Positions 20,396 through 32,104 of a stretch of DNA of 37,410 nt are shown in pieces (position 1 is the first letter of the stretch; each line of letters begins with the position of its first letter). Under the pieces are notes generated by a model. That model was not told where the DNA came from. It did not search any database and saw only the letters and a program-made list of their open reading frames with translations. The position numbers and the translations under genes are program-made. This DNA comes from Reticulitermes lucifugus (lineage: Eukaryota > Arthropoda > Insecta > Blattodea > Rhinotermitidae), in the NCBI GenBank assembly GCA_026260175.1, contig JAKCWW010001088.1, forward strand, positions 27,658 to 65,067. The letters are read 5' to 3'.

Positions 20396-20795
20396 TAGTT
20401 AGCTAGTTAATTAATTAGTTATTTGGATGGCTTGTTGGTTGGTTGGTTGGTTGGTTGGTTGGTTGGTTAGTCAGTTATTTAGTTGGCTGGCTTGGTTGGT
20501 TGGTTGGTTAGTTAGTTGGTTGGTTAGTCAGTCAGTCAGTCAGTCAGTTAGTTAGTTAGTTAGTTAGTTGGCTGGCTGGCTTGTTGGTTGTTGCTTAGTC
20601 AGTTAGTTAATTGGCTGGCTTGGTTGGTTGGCTGGTTAGTTGGTTGGTTGGTTGGTTGGTTATTTGGTTGGTTCGTTTGTTCGTTCGTTCGTTGGCTGGC
20701 TTGCTGGTTGGCTAGTTGGTTGGTTAGTTAGTTAGTTGGTTAGTTGGTTAGTTGGTTGGTTACTTATTTAGATAGTTAGTTCGTTCGTTATCTAG
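20390..20795. repeat. Long GTTG/GTTA/GTCA tetranucleotide array (LINE-A tail)
   Basis: About 400 bp of four-base repeats that switch between GTTA, GTTG, GTCA, GGCT and GTTC units in blocks. CAGTCAGTCAGTCAGTCAGT is at about 20527-20547 and several GTTG runs flank it. It starts exactly where the LINE-A copy ends. The copy at 13020-13430 has a much shorter version of the same tail. Confidence 0.9.
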
Positions 20796-20799
20796 CTAA

Positions 20800-21200
20800 T
20801 TCAGACTAGATGCATAGTATGTGGCGTCGATTGGAATGCTTGGGACTAGTGAAAGGGTAACTACAGAATAATGGAATGAAGCGGGAGTTGCTTAATTTGA
20901 GGTACTGGCCCAGAATTTGTCTCAAGGACTGAGAAAAATCACAAAAATGTGTCAGGATAGCCAGTCCACTGGCCGAAATTTAAACTCGGGACCTAGGATT
21001 TTGAGACAATATTAAAGCTGATCGTAAAAATGATGTCAGGATGTGCACATGGTACATCTGGCTTGGGATGAGTCCACTGATGGGCTGTAGCAAATATTAA
21101 TGAATAATTTTCCAGTTTGATAAAAGGCAAGGCTATTCTTGACCAGATGGGGGTTATAAGCTTCTGAAGGCGAGCGCTGGTTAGAATTAGTTAATAATAT
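20800..21200 (+). repeat. Diverged repeat sequence including weak LINE-A-like 3' end
   Basis: At about 21005-21150 the order is acaatattaaagctgatcgt, then gatgtcaggatgtgcacatg, then gatgggctgtagcaaatatt and cttgaccagatgggggttat. This tracks the DNIK..., W.AV.N and ...LD-stop landmarks of LINE-A at low identity. The segment 20850-21000 holds a degenerate B-box-like aaatttaaactcgg and may be a minus-strand SINE remnant. Confidence 0.35.
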
Positions 21201-21204
21201 CCTA

Positions 21205-22190
21205 ATAAGAATGGTCCGTTTCGTTAAGTTTCAGAAATGCCTGGACGTAAGTAAATTCCCCTGGGATGACAAGTGATAGATGAAGTGGATGTTAGGGCCC
21301 CGAAATAAACCTCAGATGAATGAAAACAGCGAATTAATAAAGAAAGCTGTAAATGGAACGTCTTCTTTAACCAAACTGTTACTTGTGATTGTTGTGTAAT
21401 CATGTCGTGCGCCGTTATTCTCCTCACGGCAGCAACTCTGTCAGCCACACTTAAAATGGGGGACTGCAGCTTTGGAATCCTTTCCCAGGAAAAAACTGAA
21501 AAAATAACAAAACTGAAGGCAGTGTCTTGTATTCTTTTCAACCTGCTTCATCTTCGGATCTTTCCCCTTTTTCTTTTTATCTTACATTTTTTTCTTTTCA
21601 ACATACACATTTATTTTATTTTTTTGTCTTTTTTTTCTGCCGTATCAAGCTACTACTCATAACAACAGGAATTGTTCAGGTGGACGGAAAATAGAATACA
21701 AAGTGGTCATTTACTCTCGTGTCTGAGAAAAGCTGAGAAAGATATAATGCGACCCGATGCGGTACAGCAGCAGCAGCATACGTAATGAGACGCCCACAGA
21801 GGCGTCTTCATCAGGCGTCCCAGTGGCGTTACATGTTTCCCGCCAGTCACATAACCAGAGCTTATTGGTCACGGTGTCGTTAAATAACCCAAAAAAATCC
21901 ATTACTAACTGTAGGTCACACAACGAATTGACTAAATTTTTCTGAATTATAATTAAATAGAATATAACACCTTAACTTTACCCACAAATGTCACTCGACA
22001 ACTGTCAGTCGACTGGAATGCAGTAACGTCGATAACTACTTCTTGTGCAAGTACCTGTCTACAGACTGTTACCTAGTAACTTATCAAACACAAACGCGGT
22101 CCTTCAAAACCGCAGGGGTTTATCCTGCACAAGGTATAACTTGCTGTCCATAAGCTTACACTTAATGTAAATAAACACACAACACATCAT
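21205..22190. other. No recognisable gene
   Basis: Frames of 86 and 105 codons overlap on opposite strands at 21224-21662. Neither shows a known motif. A strong short hairpin at 21788-21807 is described under findings. Confidence 0.4.
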
Positions 22191-22194
22191 CTGC

Positions 22195-22510
22195 ATAGCT
22201 AACTAAATTTATGGAGCAGATTCCCTATTCAGAAGCTAATAGATGTTCAGCTAGAAACCCGAAGTTTCACTACCGTGTTCACAAGGTCACACCCGTGCTC
22301 CAATCCTGGAGCAAATGAATCAAGTCCACATCATTCCACCGTTTGTAAGATCTGTTTTAATATTATTCTCTCATCTAAGTCTTGGGCTTCCTAGTGGTCA
22401 CCTTCCGTCAGGATTCCTCGCCAAAACCCCGAATTCATTAATCTTCTCTCCCATTCTTGCCACATGCTCCCCTCATCTCATTCTCTGTAATTTAATTACC
22501 TAAGACATTG
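22195..22510 (-). pseudogene. LINE-A reverse transcriptase C-terminus
   Basis: The plus-strand text parallels 2220-2340 closely: atgaatcaagtccacatcat against atgaatcaagtgcacaccat, and tcaggattcctcgccaaaac against tcaggattcctcaccaaaac. On the minus strand it therefore encodes the GKRPLG... and DNIK... segments, then the GEFLD-type 3' end. That end is followed by ctccataaatttagttagct near 22197-22216, a short remnant of the tetranucleotide tail. Stops interrupt the frame. Confidence 0.75.
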
Positions 22511-23644
22511 TAATGAGTATTAATCACGACGCTCTTCACTGTGCAGTTTTCTACAAACTCCTGTTACTTTCTCCGCTTTTGGGCAAATATTTTTCCCGAC
22601 ATTCTGCCGTTAAAAACGATCTATGTTGTATCGGAATGTGAAAAATCAAGTTTCACACCCATGTAGAACACCACAGAAACCCAAGGGATTCTGAACCGAA
22701 CGGTACGCAACATTCCCCGAATTTGATCTCTTCTTAACTTCATCTTGCATTCCGTTTTTTTAGCGTCGTCCGTAAATATTTGAAATTTTTCATATTTTCT
22801 AAGGATGTATAACCTTTTCCTTGTTATAATTTCTACTGCATTATAGTGACGAGACGGGAACGTGTGCTTCGTTTTCTCTACAGCTACGAGTGCTCCTGCA
22901 CCAGACTCCTTACTTAGTGTCTATCAGAGTTAGTTTCGATTGCAATAAACACTCAGTTAATACTGTATACGGCAAAAGTCGCTGTTTTTCTGAGATCCAC
23001 ATAAAACCCCTAAGTGCACTCTGTGGGCAGAACGTTCTGAATGTTAAACATGGCAGTACGTAAGGTAACCGCTAGGCTTTAAAATGTTAAGAGTTTAATA
23101 CTAAGAGACAAAGAGAGACATTACTCGGCATAACCCTGACGCTGATGTCCCCCCATTCAATTTCAGGCCCTCACTTCTTATTGGACCTTACCAAATGCAT
23201 GTGCGACAGCAAAGCTAAAAGCAGTGTCGATAAGGTGTAGTCTTTCTGCAGAGCTTTCGGAGTATCCGACATATCAGATAAATGTTGTCATTCGTAGTTT
23301 ACTATATTAGGTTTCATTTAAACATATTTTAATGAGCCGAACTAGTTTCATGAGCACACCAAATTCAAGGAAAATATTGTAGAAAATCTCCCTCCCAATG
23401 AATCATAGCTGAAGTGCAAATAAATTCCTTACAAGTGGTAAAGTGTTAATGTCTATTATCCTACTGTAAGAGTCTCTGTAAAATTTTAACTATACACATA
23501 CCTCAGAAGTCACGGAAATTTCCTATTATTTTTCGACTTATTCGCTTTGTATTAAAGCTATCGACTGACATATATATAGGTAAATATTGAAGTAGCGTCA
23601 TGTAACTAACAAGATTCATTTTATCAGTTTTCTAAAAAGCAGTA
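22511..23644. other. No recognisable feature
   Basis: No gene or repeat family identified on either strand. Confidence 0.4.
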
Positions 23645-23945
23645 ACAGGGATGGCGTAGTCAGTATAGCGACTAGCTACGGACAGGCCGTCACGGAGTTC
23701 GAATTCCGGCAGGGGCAAGTGGTTTTCTCTCCTACAAAACCGTCAAGATCGGCTCTGGAACCCATCCAGCCCCATATTCAATGGGTGAGGAGTTTCTTAT
23801 CGGGGGTAAAGAGGCCGGAGCGTGAGGTTTACCACTCACCTCCATCCAGTGCGGAGGTTAAGAATGAGTGTAACTATAAATCTAAAGCCCCTATACGCCT
23901 TTATGGTGTGTATGGGGACAACTTTGCCGTTACCTACTAAAAGAG
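23645..23945 (+). repeat. tRNA-derived SINE, nearly full-length copy
   Basis: The A box tggcgtagtcagtatagcg (23652-23670) and B box gagttcgaattcc (23695-23707) are spaced as in a tRNA gene. The body landmarks are ctcctacaaaaccgtcaaga, gcgtgaggtttaccactcac, ctccatccagtgcggaggtt and a 3' cctttatggtgtgtatgggg. This copy best defines the family order. The 73-codon frame inside is incidental. It lacks the TTAATTAAGCAC end seen in some copies. Confidence 0.85.
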
Positions 23946-24705
23946 TAGGCGTTTATCATGTAGCAATTAAGCTGCAGACAGCATTACAGAAGTAAATAAA
24001 TTCATGTAGGAATATTAATCCTCTAAAGTATGAAATTCATCCAAACAGGACATTCAAATTCAGCCTCTATCGCGCAGTAAACCAATTAATGCCAAGGGAA
24101 ATAATCGTTTTTATTCTGATAATCTTAGGAAAAATAAAAACTGTTTGGGAAAAATTAAGGGTTTTAAATATTGAAACAGGCGTACGCATAGAAACTACTG
24201 TGTTCTAAATAAATAATGATGGATGATACCTAAAATCAATACTTTAAATGAAGAAAATGTAACACAATATATTCATGTCATTAGTTGCCACAAAATTTGA
24301 AAAAAATTCCACTAAAAAATTATGTGGCAGGTAATGTAAAAGTATGTTGTCCGGTTCTGAGTAATATTGATCTTAGGATATAAATATTAATAGATTTTAC
24401 AAAAGACGTAACAGTTGCTCCTTAAATATTTTAAGTCTGAGATTTATATAAATAACATAAAAAAATCAGTCCCTACCTTCTAATATACACAATATGTCTT
24501 CTTTACAAGGGCCAAAATTTTAATGCTCTTTATGGGAAAAATAGCTGTTTATGCTGAGAGTTATATAACACATATGAATATAATCTATGGATAAAATGTA
24601 AAATTTAATGTTAGAGCTGATAATGGTTACTACTCTGTTTTGAAGAGTTAAATTTGAGAGGTGGATCTGGAGAGAGAGTTACACGTCGAGCTCGTGGACG
24701 CTCAC
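23946..24705. other. No recognisable feature
   Basis: AT-rich, with many stops in all frames. Confidence 0.4.
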
Positions 24706-24709
24706 AGGA

Positions 24710-24995
24710 AACGCTCGTAAATATATACAGAGCGTAGAATGAGATGGGCAGGGCATGTACAAAGAATGCCAGAAGAAAGAGTGGTAAAGAAAATTTTCAN
24801 NNNNNNNNNNNNNNNNNNNNNNNNNNNNNNNNNNNNNNNNNNNNNNNNNNNNNNNNATATGGAGGAAGATCTGAAGAAAATAGGAATAAGAGGATGGAGA
24901 AGGATGGCAGAGGATAGAGAGGGATGGAGCGGGCTATTGCAGAGGTCCAGGCCCTTCAAGGGCTGTAGCACCGCAGATGATGTTGATGATGATAG
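24710..24995 (+). pseudogene. Endonuclease/reverse-transcriptase LINE C-terminus, interrupted by gap
   Basis: The plus strand from about 24733 reads RVRWAGHVQ-like MRWAGHVQRMPEERVVKKIF and then runs into 57 unknown bases (24800-24856). After the gap the frame continues with MEEDLKKIGIRGWRRMAEDR, then EGWSGLLQRSRPFKGCSTAD and a DDVDDD run encoded by a GATGATGTTGATGATGAT tail. This is the C-terminus of a common arthropod LINE type, different from LINE-A. The frame is open through the gap because 57 is a multiple of three, but the true gap length is unknown. The open frame running on to 25248 is read-through past the element. The upstream reverse transcriptase is absent. Confidence 0.82.
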
Positions 24996-26495
24996 GCACC
25001 AATGGTCTAATTACAACCTATACGTCTTAAAGTATTTCAATACAATTTTCGTACGCCGACTGAAATATTTATTAACACACAACAGGCTTTTAGGTAGGCA
25101 TGTCATCAGGTATTACATTATTCATGGACGCAAAGTTAAAACAATCAAAATACATGCGAATATTAATATTTCAGTGAGTGTCAGAACCAGACTAACAGGC
25201 GGGCCAGCCGGACAGCTGCCCGGGGCGTCAGCATATAATGTGCGCTAAACTTCACTGGAATAATCGGAAATGTGGTGTTAGTAAACACAGGTTTCCATGC
25301 GTGAAAGCATTTCTCCGAAAAAAAAATCTACAATTAGGGCGCGCTCCCTCAAGAACTTTTGCCAGCCCTGTAATAGGCTGAAAAATTTTAAAGAATATTG
25401 GTTTTAAGGGGCGCTGAATTATAAACCTGCCCGGCGAGCCAAATTATTAACGGGGCGGGGCGCCCACGTGTTTCGGTTTGACCCTCGTCAGAGTGCAAAA
25501 GTTTATTTACAAATTTAAAGTAATTACACCACGGCAAAGATAAACACAAATCTATAAAGCTTACCTGAAACCGTCTGGTGATTATTTAACGAGATAAACA
25601 TACGTTTTTATTTCTATCTTCCAGTGATTTAGCACCAAAGAGACAAGACACAATGTCTCTTTCAACGACAGTTGTTCAAATAAGTTCTTCAACAGGCATC
25701 AATCTACCAACGTCCCTGTTACAAGTCCACTATTGTTTCGTGTGAACGCAGAGCTTTCATACACAAGTCAGCACGGCGACGCTGCATCTCCGCCACTGCT
25801 TTCCACCGACAGTTGCATGAGGTGTACACATCTCTGCATCCCGTTTCGCTCACTTTACGCTAAATTTGCGACAGAAATGAAACCGCTGGATCATAAATAT
25901 ACGTAGACTTGACTTGTCAAGCGATGCAACTTTCGGAGCTACTGCGGAATTATTCAGCAGTGGGAGTGGGAGTTAAAAATGGAGCTATTGGTATAATCGG
26001 CCATTTTAAATTTCCGTCAGAGAAAGAAAGGTGACGCAGGAACAGTTTATTTCTATACTCCACATGACGCTTAAACCTCCAATTTAGAGACTATAAATCC
26101 TCATGATATATAACAGACGAAGTCCATATGCGTATATGATTATTTACAAGCTCCATAAACTGAACCAGAATAAGGCATGCCGGTAGACTGATATACAACT
26201 TCATTGACTATCCACAATTAATGGAATAATAGCTTACTTTATTCCGTAGGTACGTATCTGGGATGTCTCATTTCGAATTAAATTCAGGTTACTGCACATC
26301 CTGAATGTCTCTTCAGACGAATATCAGTTTAAATATTTATTTTTAAATATAAAATAATCATCTTCCATATACTTATTTCCCTTTCCAGACCACCTGATAA
26401 TATTTTATGTTATTTAACCCCTATCATTGAATAACTTATAATCAATTACTTAGCTTCTTGGTTTTCTAAAAATTGTAATCTACTTCAAAATGTGA
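24996..26495. other. No recognisable gene; locally GC-rich
   Basis: 25195-25500 contains several G/C-rich patches (ggccagccggacagctgccc, then cggggcggggcgcccacgtg) that stand out from the AT-rich surroundings and may be a diverged repeat. A hammerhead-like motif on the minus strand at 25463-25497 is listed separately. The rest is unassigned. Confidence 0.4.
25463..25497 (-). other. Weak hammerhead-like motif
   Basis: On the minus strand: core CTGACGA, short stem II GGT-CAA-ACC, GAA, then ACACGT. The core matches CTGANGA and the GAA is in place. However, no stem I pairs across the site, stem III is only two pairs, and the nucleotide at the expected cleavage position is G, which is not permitted. 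It is probably decayed or coincidental. Confidence 0.25.
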
Positions 26496-26499
26496 ATTT

Positions 26500-26725
26500 C
26501 ACTTAATCCTTCTACCCGCATTATGGCCCTGGCATCTATTCAGCCTCTAACAGAAACGAGTACCAGGGATGTCTCCTGGGCGTAAAGGCGACCGGTGCGT
26601 TGGGCTTACAACCCTGCTACCTTCATGTGCCAATTGCCTATAAATTCTGGGAGCCTCAACCTCCTGGAGCCCTAAGGGCTTGTTCAGGCCTGTATAGGGA
26701 TAGCTTTACCTTTGAGCTTTACTTA
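26500..26725 (-). repeat. Short interspersed repeat family B, copy 2
   Basis: Matches 8999-9205 along its length and, in reverse complement, 37355-37410: gcctcaacctcctggagccc here is nearly the complement of the last bases of the window. It is the cleanest copy. The pol III promoter is not obvious. Confidence 0.75.
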
Positions 26726-28425
26726 AAAATGTGAATAATAAAATAGACACATAATTCAAACTGTAAAGTTGCGTGAAAGAAAGCTTAAGTCATATTCACG
26801 TCAGTGTTAAGCAGTAACGATATATGCTAAATTAACATAAGCGACGTGAACACAGTCATACGACAATATAAATGTATAAGTGTAAATAAAGTTATATTGT
26901 TACTTTTATAAATCCCTGTATAGTTCATTCGGTGTGACTACTTTGATGGTAACTGTCTGATCGTCAGGACTTTGCTTCGACTTACTTCGACAGGGATTCG
27001 AACTCACTGTGATCAAGTGAGGTCGTTTAAAAGTGCGGCGGCTCTAAGACACTTTAATTGTAAAATAACATCGACAAGTAAAAAAGCACTTCTCTCAAAG
27101 TAATGACTGTTTGTTTAGACATGCACCTCTTTCAAGCAACAGATATTAACAATAAGTTGGGTACCCACACCTCTAAGCAGCCAAGCGGACAGCTTGTACA
27201 TAAATCTGTATTACCTGAAGGTAGATGCTTTAATCTACAAGCCTTTTCTCTGCTTGATTGACGGGTTATTTTTAAAAATCCAATTTACTTTGACGTCTAA
27301 ACACTGAGCTTAAAATACAGATCGTGGATTTGCTCCATATTAGTTTATTCTGGCAGACGTGCACATACACGTATATTGCGTTAAGCAAGATTGACTGCTA
27401 TATCAACAGAAAAAAAAGTTTTATGTTTTAAATTCTGCTTGTTTATACGGGTTGTAGTAGATCTCTAAATTAAAAAGAATTGCCATTCTGATTTCGTGAT
27501 TGTGAATTTTTAAATCGGAATTCATTTTACATATATTTTAATTAATCGTCCATATTTTTCTGTAGTTATGTACACTATATCTGCAATTTGCACTCTTACT
27601 TTCTACACATATATTTAATTTGTTTTCATTATGCCTGTCATCACCTCTTTTCCCACCTCCACCAAATTTCAAGCGAAATAAATCAGACAAAGACATTTAT
27701 ACGAGCTGACATTTGTTACAGCTTCTGAAATACATTCCAGATACACGTCTATCTAATCCCTGAGCTGTCATCTCTGTCTAATACGTTTCGTGGGCTCTGC
27801 AATGCATGCCATATAAACAAAATTAGGAAAGTGAAATGTGTATCGTAGTACACATAGTTTCCACTTACGTCCTTTGCCCTTTGGCGTAATTCGCAGCCCA
27901 GCGCAAGCATCATTAATATGTTTAAGAGTACTGTCTTTTCGATAGTTACAATTATTCGTAATACTACTGAGCTTAAAAGGCTTACTATGATTACCGCGAT
28001 TCGAAAATGCTTTTACCCTGTCCCCTATGTCATAATTTCGGGTACCCATCACGTTATTATTACCGAGTTCAGAAATTCAAAAATACAAAGTTGAAGTTCC
28101 GTCTAATTCATATCAAATTTTATCCACCAGTTCTCGAATTGAAACATGCAGACGGACGGACAGTCGAAACGTATGCGATTCTTTCTTGAACACTGTACAA
28201 ACTACGCATAAAATATATACGAATCTCAGTCAATGCCATCCGTTTCGAGATTATTACCTAAATTCAAGAAGCCACGAAATATTTTTCTTTTCATTGTTTC
28301 AGTTCTTCAAACAAATACAGCTTATATCTCTCAGTGACTTAAAGAATCCTTGTCAGTAGCCTCGTAGTAATTACAAAATCCAGGAGAAAGATAACGAAGA
28401 AAACTAAGTTCTGAACACAGCTACT
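26726..28425. other. No recognisable gene
   Basis: A B-box-like gagttcgaatccc occurs on the minus strand near 26992-27004 without a convincing A box, so it may be a SINE remnant. A 94-codon minus-strand frame at 27768-28052 shows no known motif. Confidence 0.35.
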
Positions 28426-28429
28426 ACCA

Positions 28430-28830
28430 AAGCCTGCTTACGGGTACAGCACTGATTCAATTCTACCCACGTCCCATCCTCACAATACACGTTTATCTAC
28501 CCTACATCCATCTTAAGTGATATTCTGTCACCTACTTCTTGGTTTTCCAAGTGGTCATTAACCAAGAATTTCCCATAAAAATAAATGTGTCAACTCTTTA
28601 TTTCCTTCTACATGCCCAGCCCATCTAAGTAAACGTCCCACATTTTACTGTTCTAACAATACAAAATGTACATCATGAATTATAATGATTCAGTTTGTGT
28701 ATCCCAAATTGCTCATTCACTTTATTCTTGTTAAGTCCAAATAAGTTCTCAAACACTCTGCCTTTAGTCACTTGTAATGTGTATTCTAACCTCGAGGTTT
28801 ACTCCCATTCATAACACGTGATCGGAGTTT
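28430..28830 (-). pseudogene. LINE-A reverse transcriptase C-terminus, heavily decayed
   Basis: On the minus strand the landmarks are GRVFENLFGLNKNKVNEQFG (about 28680-28770), MGWACRRK (about 28610-28640) and the plus-strand ggttttccaagtggtcatta (28541-28560), which corresponds to the GKRPLG... segment. Stops are frequent. The upstream end abuts a minus-strand SINE at 28895-29135. Confidence 0.6.
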
Positions 28831-28894
28831 TGTCCATATCTCCTAGGCTTAATTGTTGTGAGATTTAAGACGTTCACAACAGTACAAGTGAAGA

Positions 28895-29135
28895 GGTGAA
28901 GTTTTCCCTGTGCTTAATTGAGCATCACACCGTGAAAGTACATGGACAATGGAGGTATAGCTCCCGCTCTCGACACTAGTTGGAAGTGAGTAGTCAGTTT
29001 GAGGCTTACCGTCGGGAAATGGTCTCGGCACCCAAAGAACAAGATTTGGATGGGCTCCGAAGCCGGACTTGGCCTTTTGGAGAAGGCAGAAATCTCTTTC
29101 CCCTACGAAACACTTACTGCAACCCCTCAGGCGCA
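28895..29135 (-). repeat. tRNA-derived SINE copy, body and 3' end
   Basis: On the minus strand the landmarks are tgcagtaagtgtttcgtagg, ctcaaactgactactcactt, ctagtgtcgagagcgggagc and the terminus CTCAATTAAGCAC (about 28914-28926). The order and terminus match 34690-34940. The minus-strand 97-codon frame at 28849-29142 lies within this repeat and is not a gene. Confidence 0.7.
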
Positions 29136-30135
29136 CACACACACTTTAATTTCTTTCTAAAACTAACAAATGATGACAAGACGTAACTCTGTTAGACTCT
29201 TAATACTACAGTTCGATTTAAAATGTGTTTTAATTCAGATTATCGGACTCTAGACGAGGTACTGTGCCTTTATTTCTGAAATCTTTACTTCATCTCTCTC
29301 CAATTCCATGTTTTAAACTTCTTATTTCCGTCACTTAAATTTCCTTCTCTGTATGGGGGAAGAAAAACGTGTTTGAGTAAAACAGAAAATCGAAAATCCA
29401 TACTTTTACCATGTCTATATTATCGTTTGATTGAAAGGTTATTGGCTAGTTTAGGTGACGTGGAAATAAATCAATCTTCCCTACAGCCCCTGCAGTACAA
29501 ATGTCGTCACATGCCAGCGTTGGAAGCGCTGCCTAGTGGAGGAATATTGCATTCTTGAAAGCAAGCAAGTTTTCATATTTTACGAAATACGTAGGAATGT
29601 TTCATTGCCATTGTCTTGCAGCCTAAAATCTGAAGAAGAAGTAAAATTGACAGATGCCTTTCATTTCACTTGCAGGATGAAATCGTCGTCCTATAACAAA
29701 ATGGAATTTGTTTAAGTCCTTTATTAATAAATTATAACCTCATGTTGATTACGATGAATGTGCCTGTTATATGCTGTACATTTAACTGCAGTACTACACA
29801 CTTCATTATTTTTAGTGTTTATTAAACGAAGTTGTCAATTTACCAAGATTATCTTACAGTGTCGATTCATTAATTCATTCAATGAATGAATGGGGCTTTG
29901 GAATAATGATAAAACTGACAGAGCTGGGCAGAAATATGTTCACACACCTAGGTATTTGATAACTTATGCATTCTAGTTATTGTTGCTAAGTAGTTAAATC
30001 ACGACTTACCGACTCCCGGAGGATAGGAAACAAACTCATATAGAATTTTATTACGAAACATATTGTAAGACTGCCATTTTGATGACTGAGAATAAGATCG
30101 GGGTGCAGCATTAAAAACGGGTATCACAGTAGTGT
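29136..30135. other. No recognisable feature
   Basis: A small direct/inverted TTCATTCAATGAATGAA palindrome sits at about 29875-29891. No gene identified. Confidence 0.4.
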
Positions 30136-30139
30136 AGAA

Positions 30140-30370
30140 CCTGGTTAGCTCAGGCGTTATGGTGACTGTAAGCTAGACGACGGACTGTCTATTCCCGATA
30201 GCGACAACAGATGCTTCTCCGCTATGTCAAGATCAGCTCTGGGGTCTAAGTATCCGGAGGATAAAACGACTGACCACTAACGTCCATCTAGTGCTGAGGT
30301 CATAAATGCGTGGAGGAATACTTCCACTCTCATATAGATTTTCACGGCGTGTTACTTCATTAGGCACAGG
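30140..30370 (+). repeat. tRNA-derived SINE copy
   Basis: An A-box-like ggttagctcaggcgttatgg is followed by a degenerate B region (ctattcccgatagcg). The body holds ctatgtcaagatcagctctg and actaacgtccatctagtgct, and it ends near attttcacggcgtgttactt and TTAGGCACAGG. Confidence 0.7.
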
Positions 30371-30739
30371 AAAGCTTTATTAAAGCAGTACCTTGGAAAG
30401 AGTGTGCAGTAAAATGGCATTAATGTGTGTTGGGTCCAACTGGCTGGCTTTGGTTTCAAATGTTTTTCTGGTTATATTGCCAAAGATTAAGTTATTCACA
30501 TAGCCAATCAGTTAAGATTGAGATAATGTAAAGGTGAAGTTGCCCTTATGACTATGAATTATGTCGTAACGACGTACAAGAGGCGTGTTCAGCTTCACGC
30601 TTCGGTCGACTTCTTCCATTTGGAGAAAATACTCCCTGTAAAGGAAATAAAAAGTTGTCCCTGTTCACGTCATGAAGGCGTATGGGGGAAAGGAGGCCCT
30701 AGATGAAGGTAAGATGCCAGGACCGCTTCACCGACAAGA

Positions 30740-30990
30740 AAGTGCCCGCGGTGCCTATTGAACAGGTGATCGAGAAGGCCTCCGAGGTGGTCTGGACTTA
30801 TTGGACAAGGGGAAAGTCTCCGTTGTCCAGCCCGTAACCCAGTCACTGTAATGGCTGTACCCCTGCAGGCCTACCCATGAATGTCCCAGACCTGATCTTG
30901 ATGTGATGGGGACAAAGAATTCCCATTCCTGTAAGGAGTTACATACGTCTTTCATGTCTGTCCATATCTGCTAATTTACTGAATATGCTG
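30740..30990 (-). repeat. Probable SINE-like copy
   Basis: On the minus strand ccattacagtgactgggtta and cgggctggacaacggagact give the tRNA-like head order. The rest is diverged. The minus-strand frame at 30755-30955 lies inside it. Confidence 0.4.
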
Positions 30991-30994
30991 TGAT

Positions 30995-31855
30995 GTTGTA
31001 TTAGGAACCAAGAGAGGATCCGCCACTGTATTCTGTGTCGAGCGAATCATTGCTGAGGTCGCATACTCCCCAACATCCTTCGATAAGCGTATTGCAGTGA
31101 CACTATAAAAGTGTGTAGTTTGTGTAGTTCCATCAGTGTTCACTACATTTCCCTCCATGTCGACATGTCAAATTCAGACTAGCTCATACGTTCAATAAGT
31201 CGAAATAAAATAACCTTCCAAGCGAAAGTCTGTTTGCATGAGTAGTAGAAAGGAAATGAAATGGGCTTTGGTATTCAATTTCACGTTCATGTCACTTCAA
31301 TAGTGTGGGCCTCTCTCTATGGGCTCAGTTATTGATTCGGCCTCCGGGAAACTGACACGTGGCTTTGGGTATTGTGTATGTGTTTCTTTTAAAAATACAG
31401 GAAAGCGGACATGCTTTTGACAGTCAGTTTATAGATTGGGTAGATTTCTGTTACTTTAGCTATTTCTTTGAGAATGAGATCAAAACTAGTGTTACAAAAG
31501 CAATTGAGTCGTTGGTTGTAAATGCAGGTTATCTAATCAGATAGCAATATAGGTTTTTGTTTATTTATGTATTTATTTAGTTGTTTGTTTGCTGTGTTTT
31601 GTGTGCTCGTTTTATTCCTTCTTAAGTTGATAAACACTGTCCACTTCACATCTTGTGCTAGCAATTTTAAGACATATTTTATTCTTAGTTCTTGTCTTAG
31701 ATTTTTCTCCTTACCTCTATGCCTGTCCATTGTTCGGCCACCCTGCGTTTCTCAATCTAAGCCGGAAGAAACATACAGCGTCGAATGCTAGACTTTACAT
31801 GGCTTTCTTTATTTTCCTGTGAGTGTTTCGCGTGGGTTCAAGTAATCTCCAGATT
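30995..31855. other. No recognisable feature
   Basis: A T-rich stretch at 31555-31700 gives overlapping short frames on both strands with no known motif. Confidence 0.4.
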
Positions 31856-31864
31856 TATTCCGGG

Positions 31865-32092
31865 TTCAATATATTGTTTCAAGACTATCTTTGGGCCTAC
31901 CCAGCCCTTTATTAAACAAGCACCAGTTGCTCTTTTACCGCGGGTTATGCTGCCAGTGCGTGAAGTAGATCATGTACCTCCGTCTAGTGCCGAGGTTAAG
32001 ACTGAGTGGAGCTATACCTCCACTCTCCCTTGTCTTCATGGCCTGAACAAGGAAAAATATACGTTAACTTTACCAAGATCTTTTGATACAAA
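31865..32092 (+). repeat. tRNA-derived SINE copy, 5'-truncated
   Basis: Body landmarks are gcgtgaagtagatcatgtac, ctccgtctagtgccgaggtt, aagactgagtggagctatac and ctccactctcccttgtcttc. The tRNA head is missing. The plus-strand frame at 31785-32120 overlaps it and is incidental. Confidence 0.7.
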
Positions 32093-32104
32093 CCTAACAC
32101 ACGA

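Noticed and set aside
24739..25248. 169-codon plus-strand open frame as a gene
   Set aside because: The first 85 codons are a LINE C-terminus with an N gap. The rest is read-through beyond the element with no recognisable motif.
28849..29142. 97-codon minus-strand frame (MCVRLRGC...)
   Set aside because: It coincides with a SINE copy that shares body landmarks and the AATTAAGCAC end with other copies.
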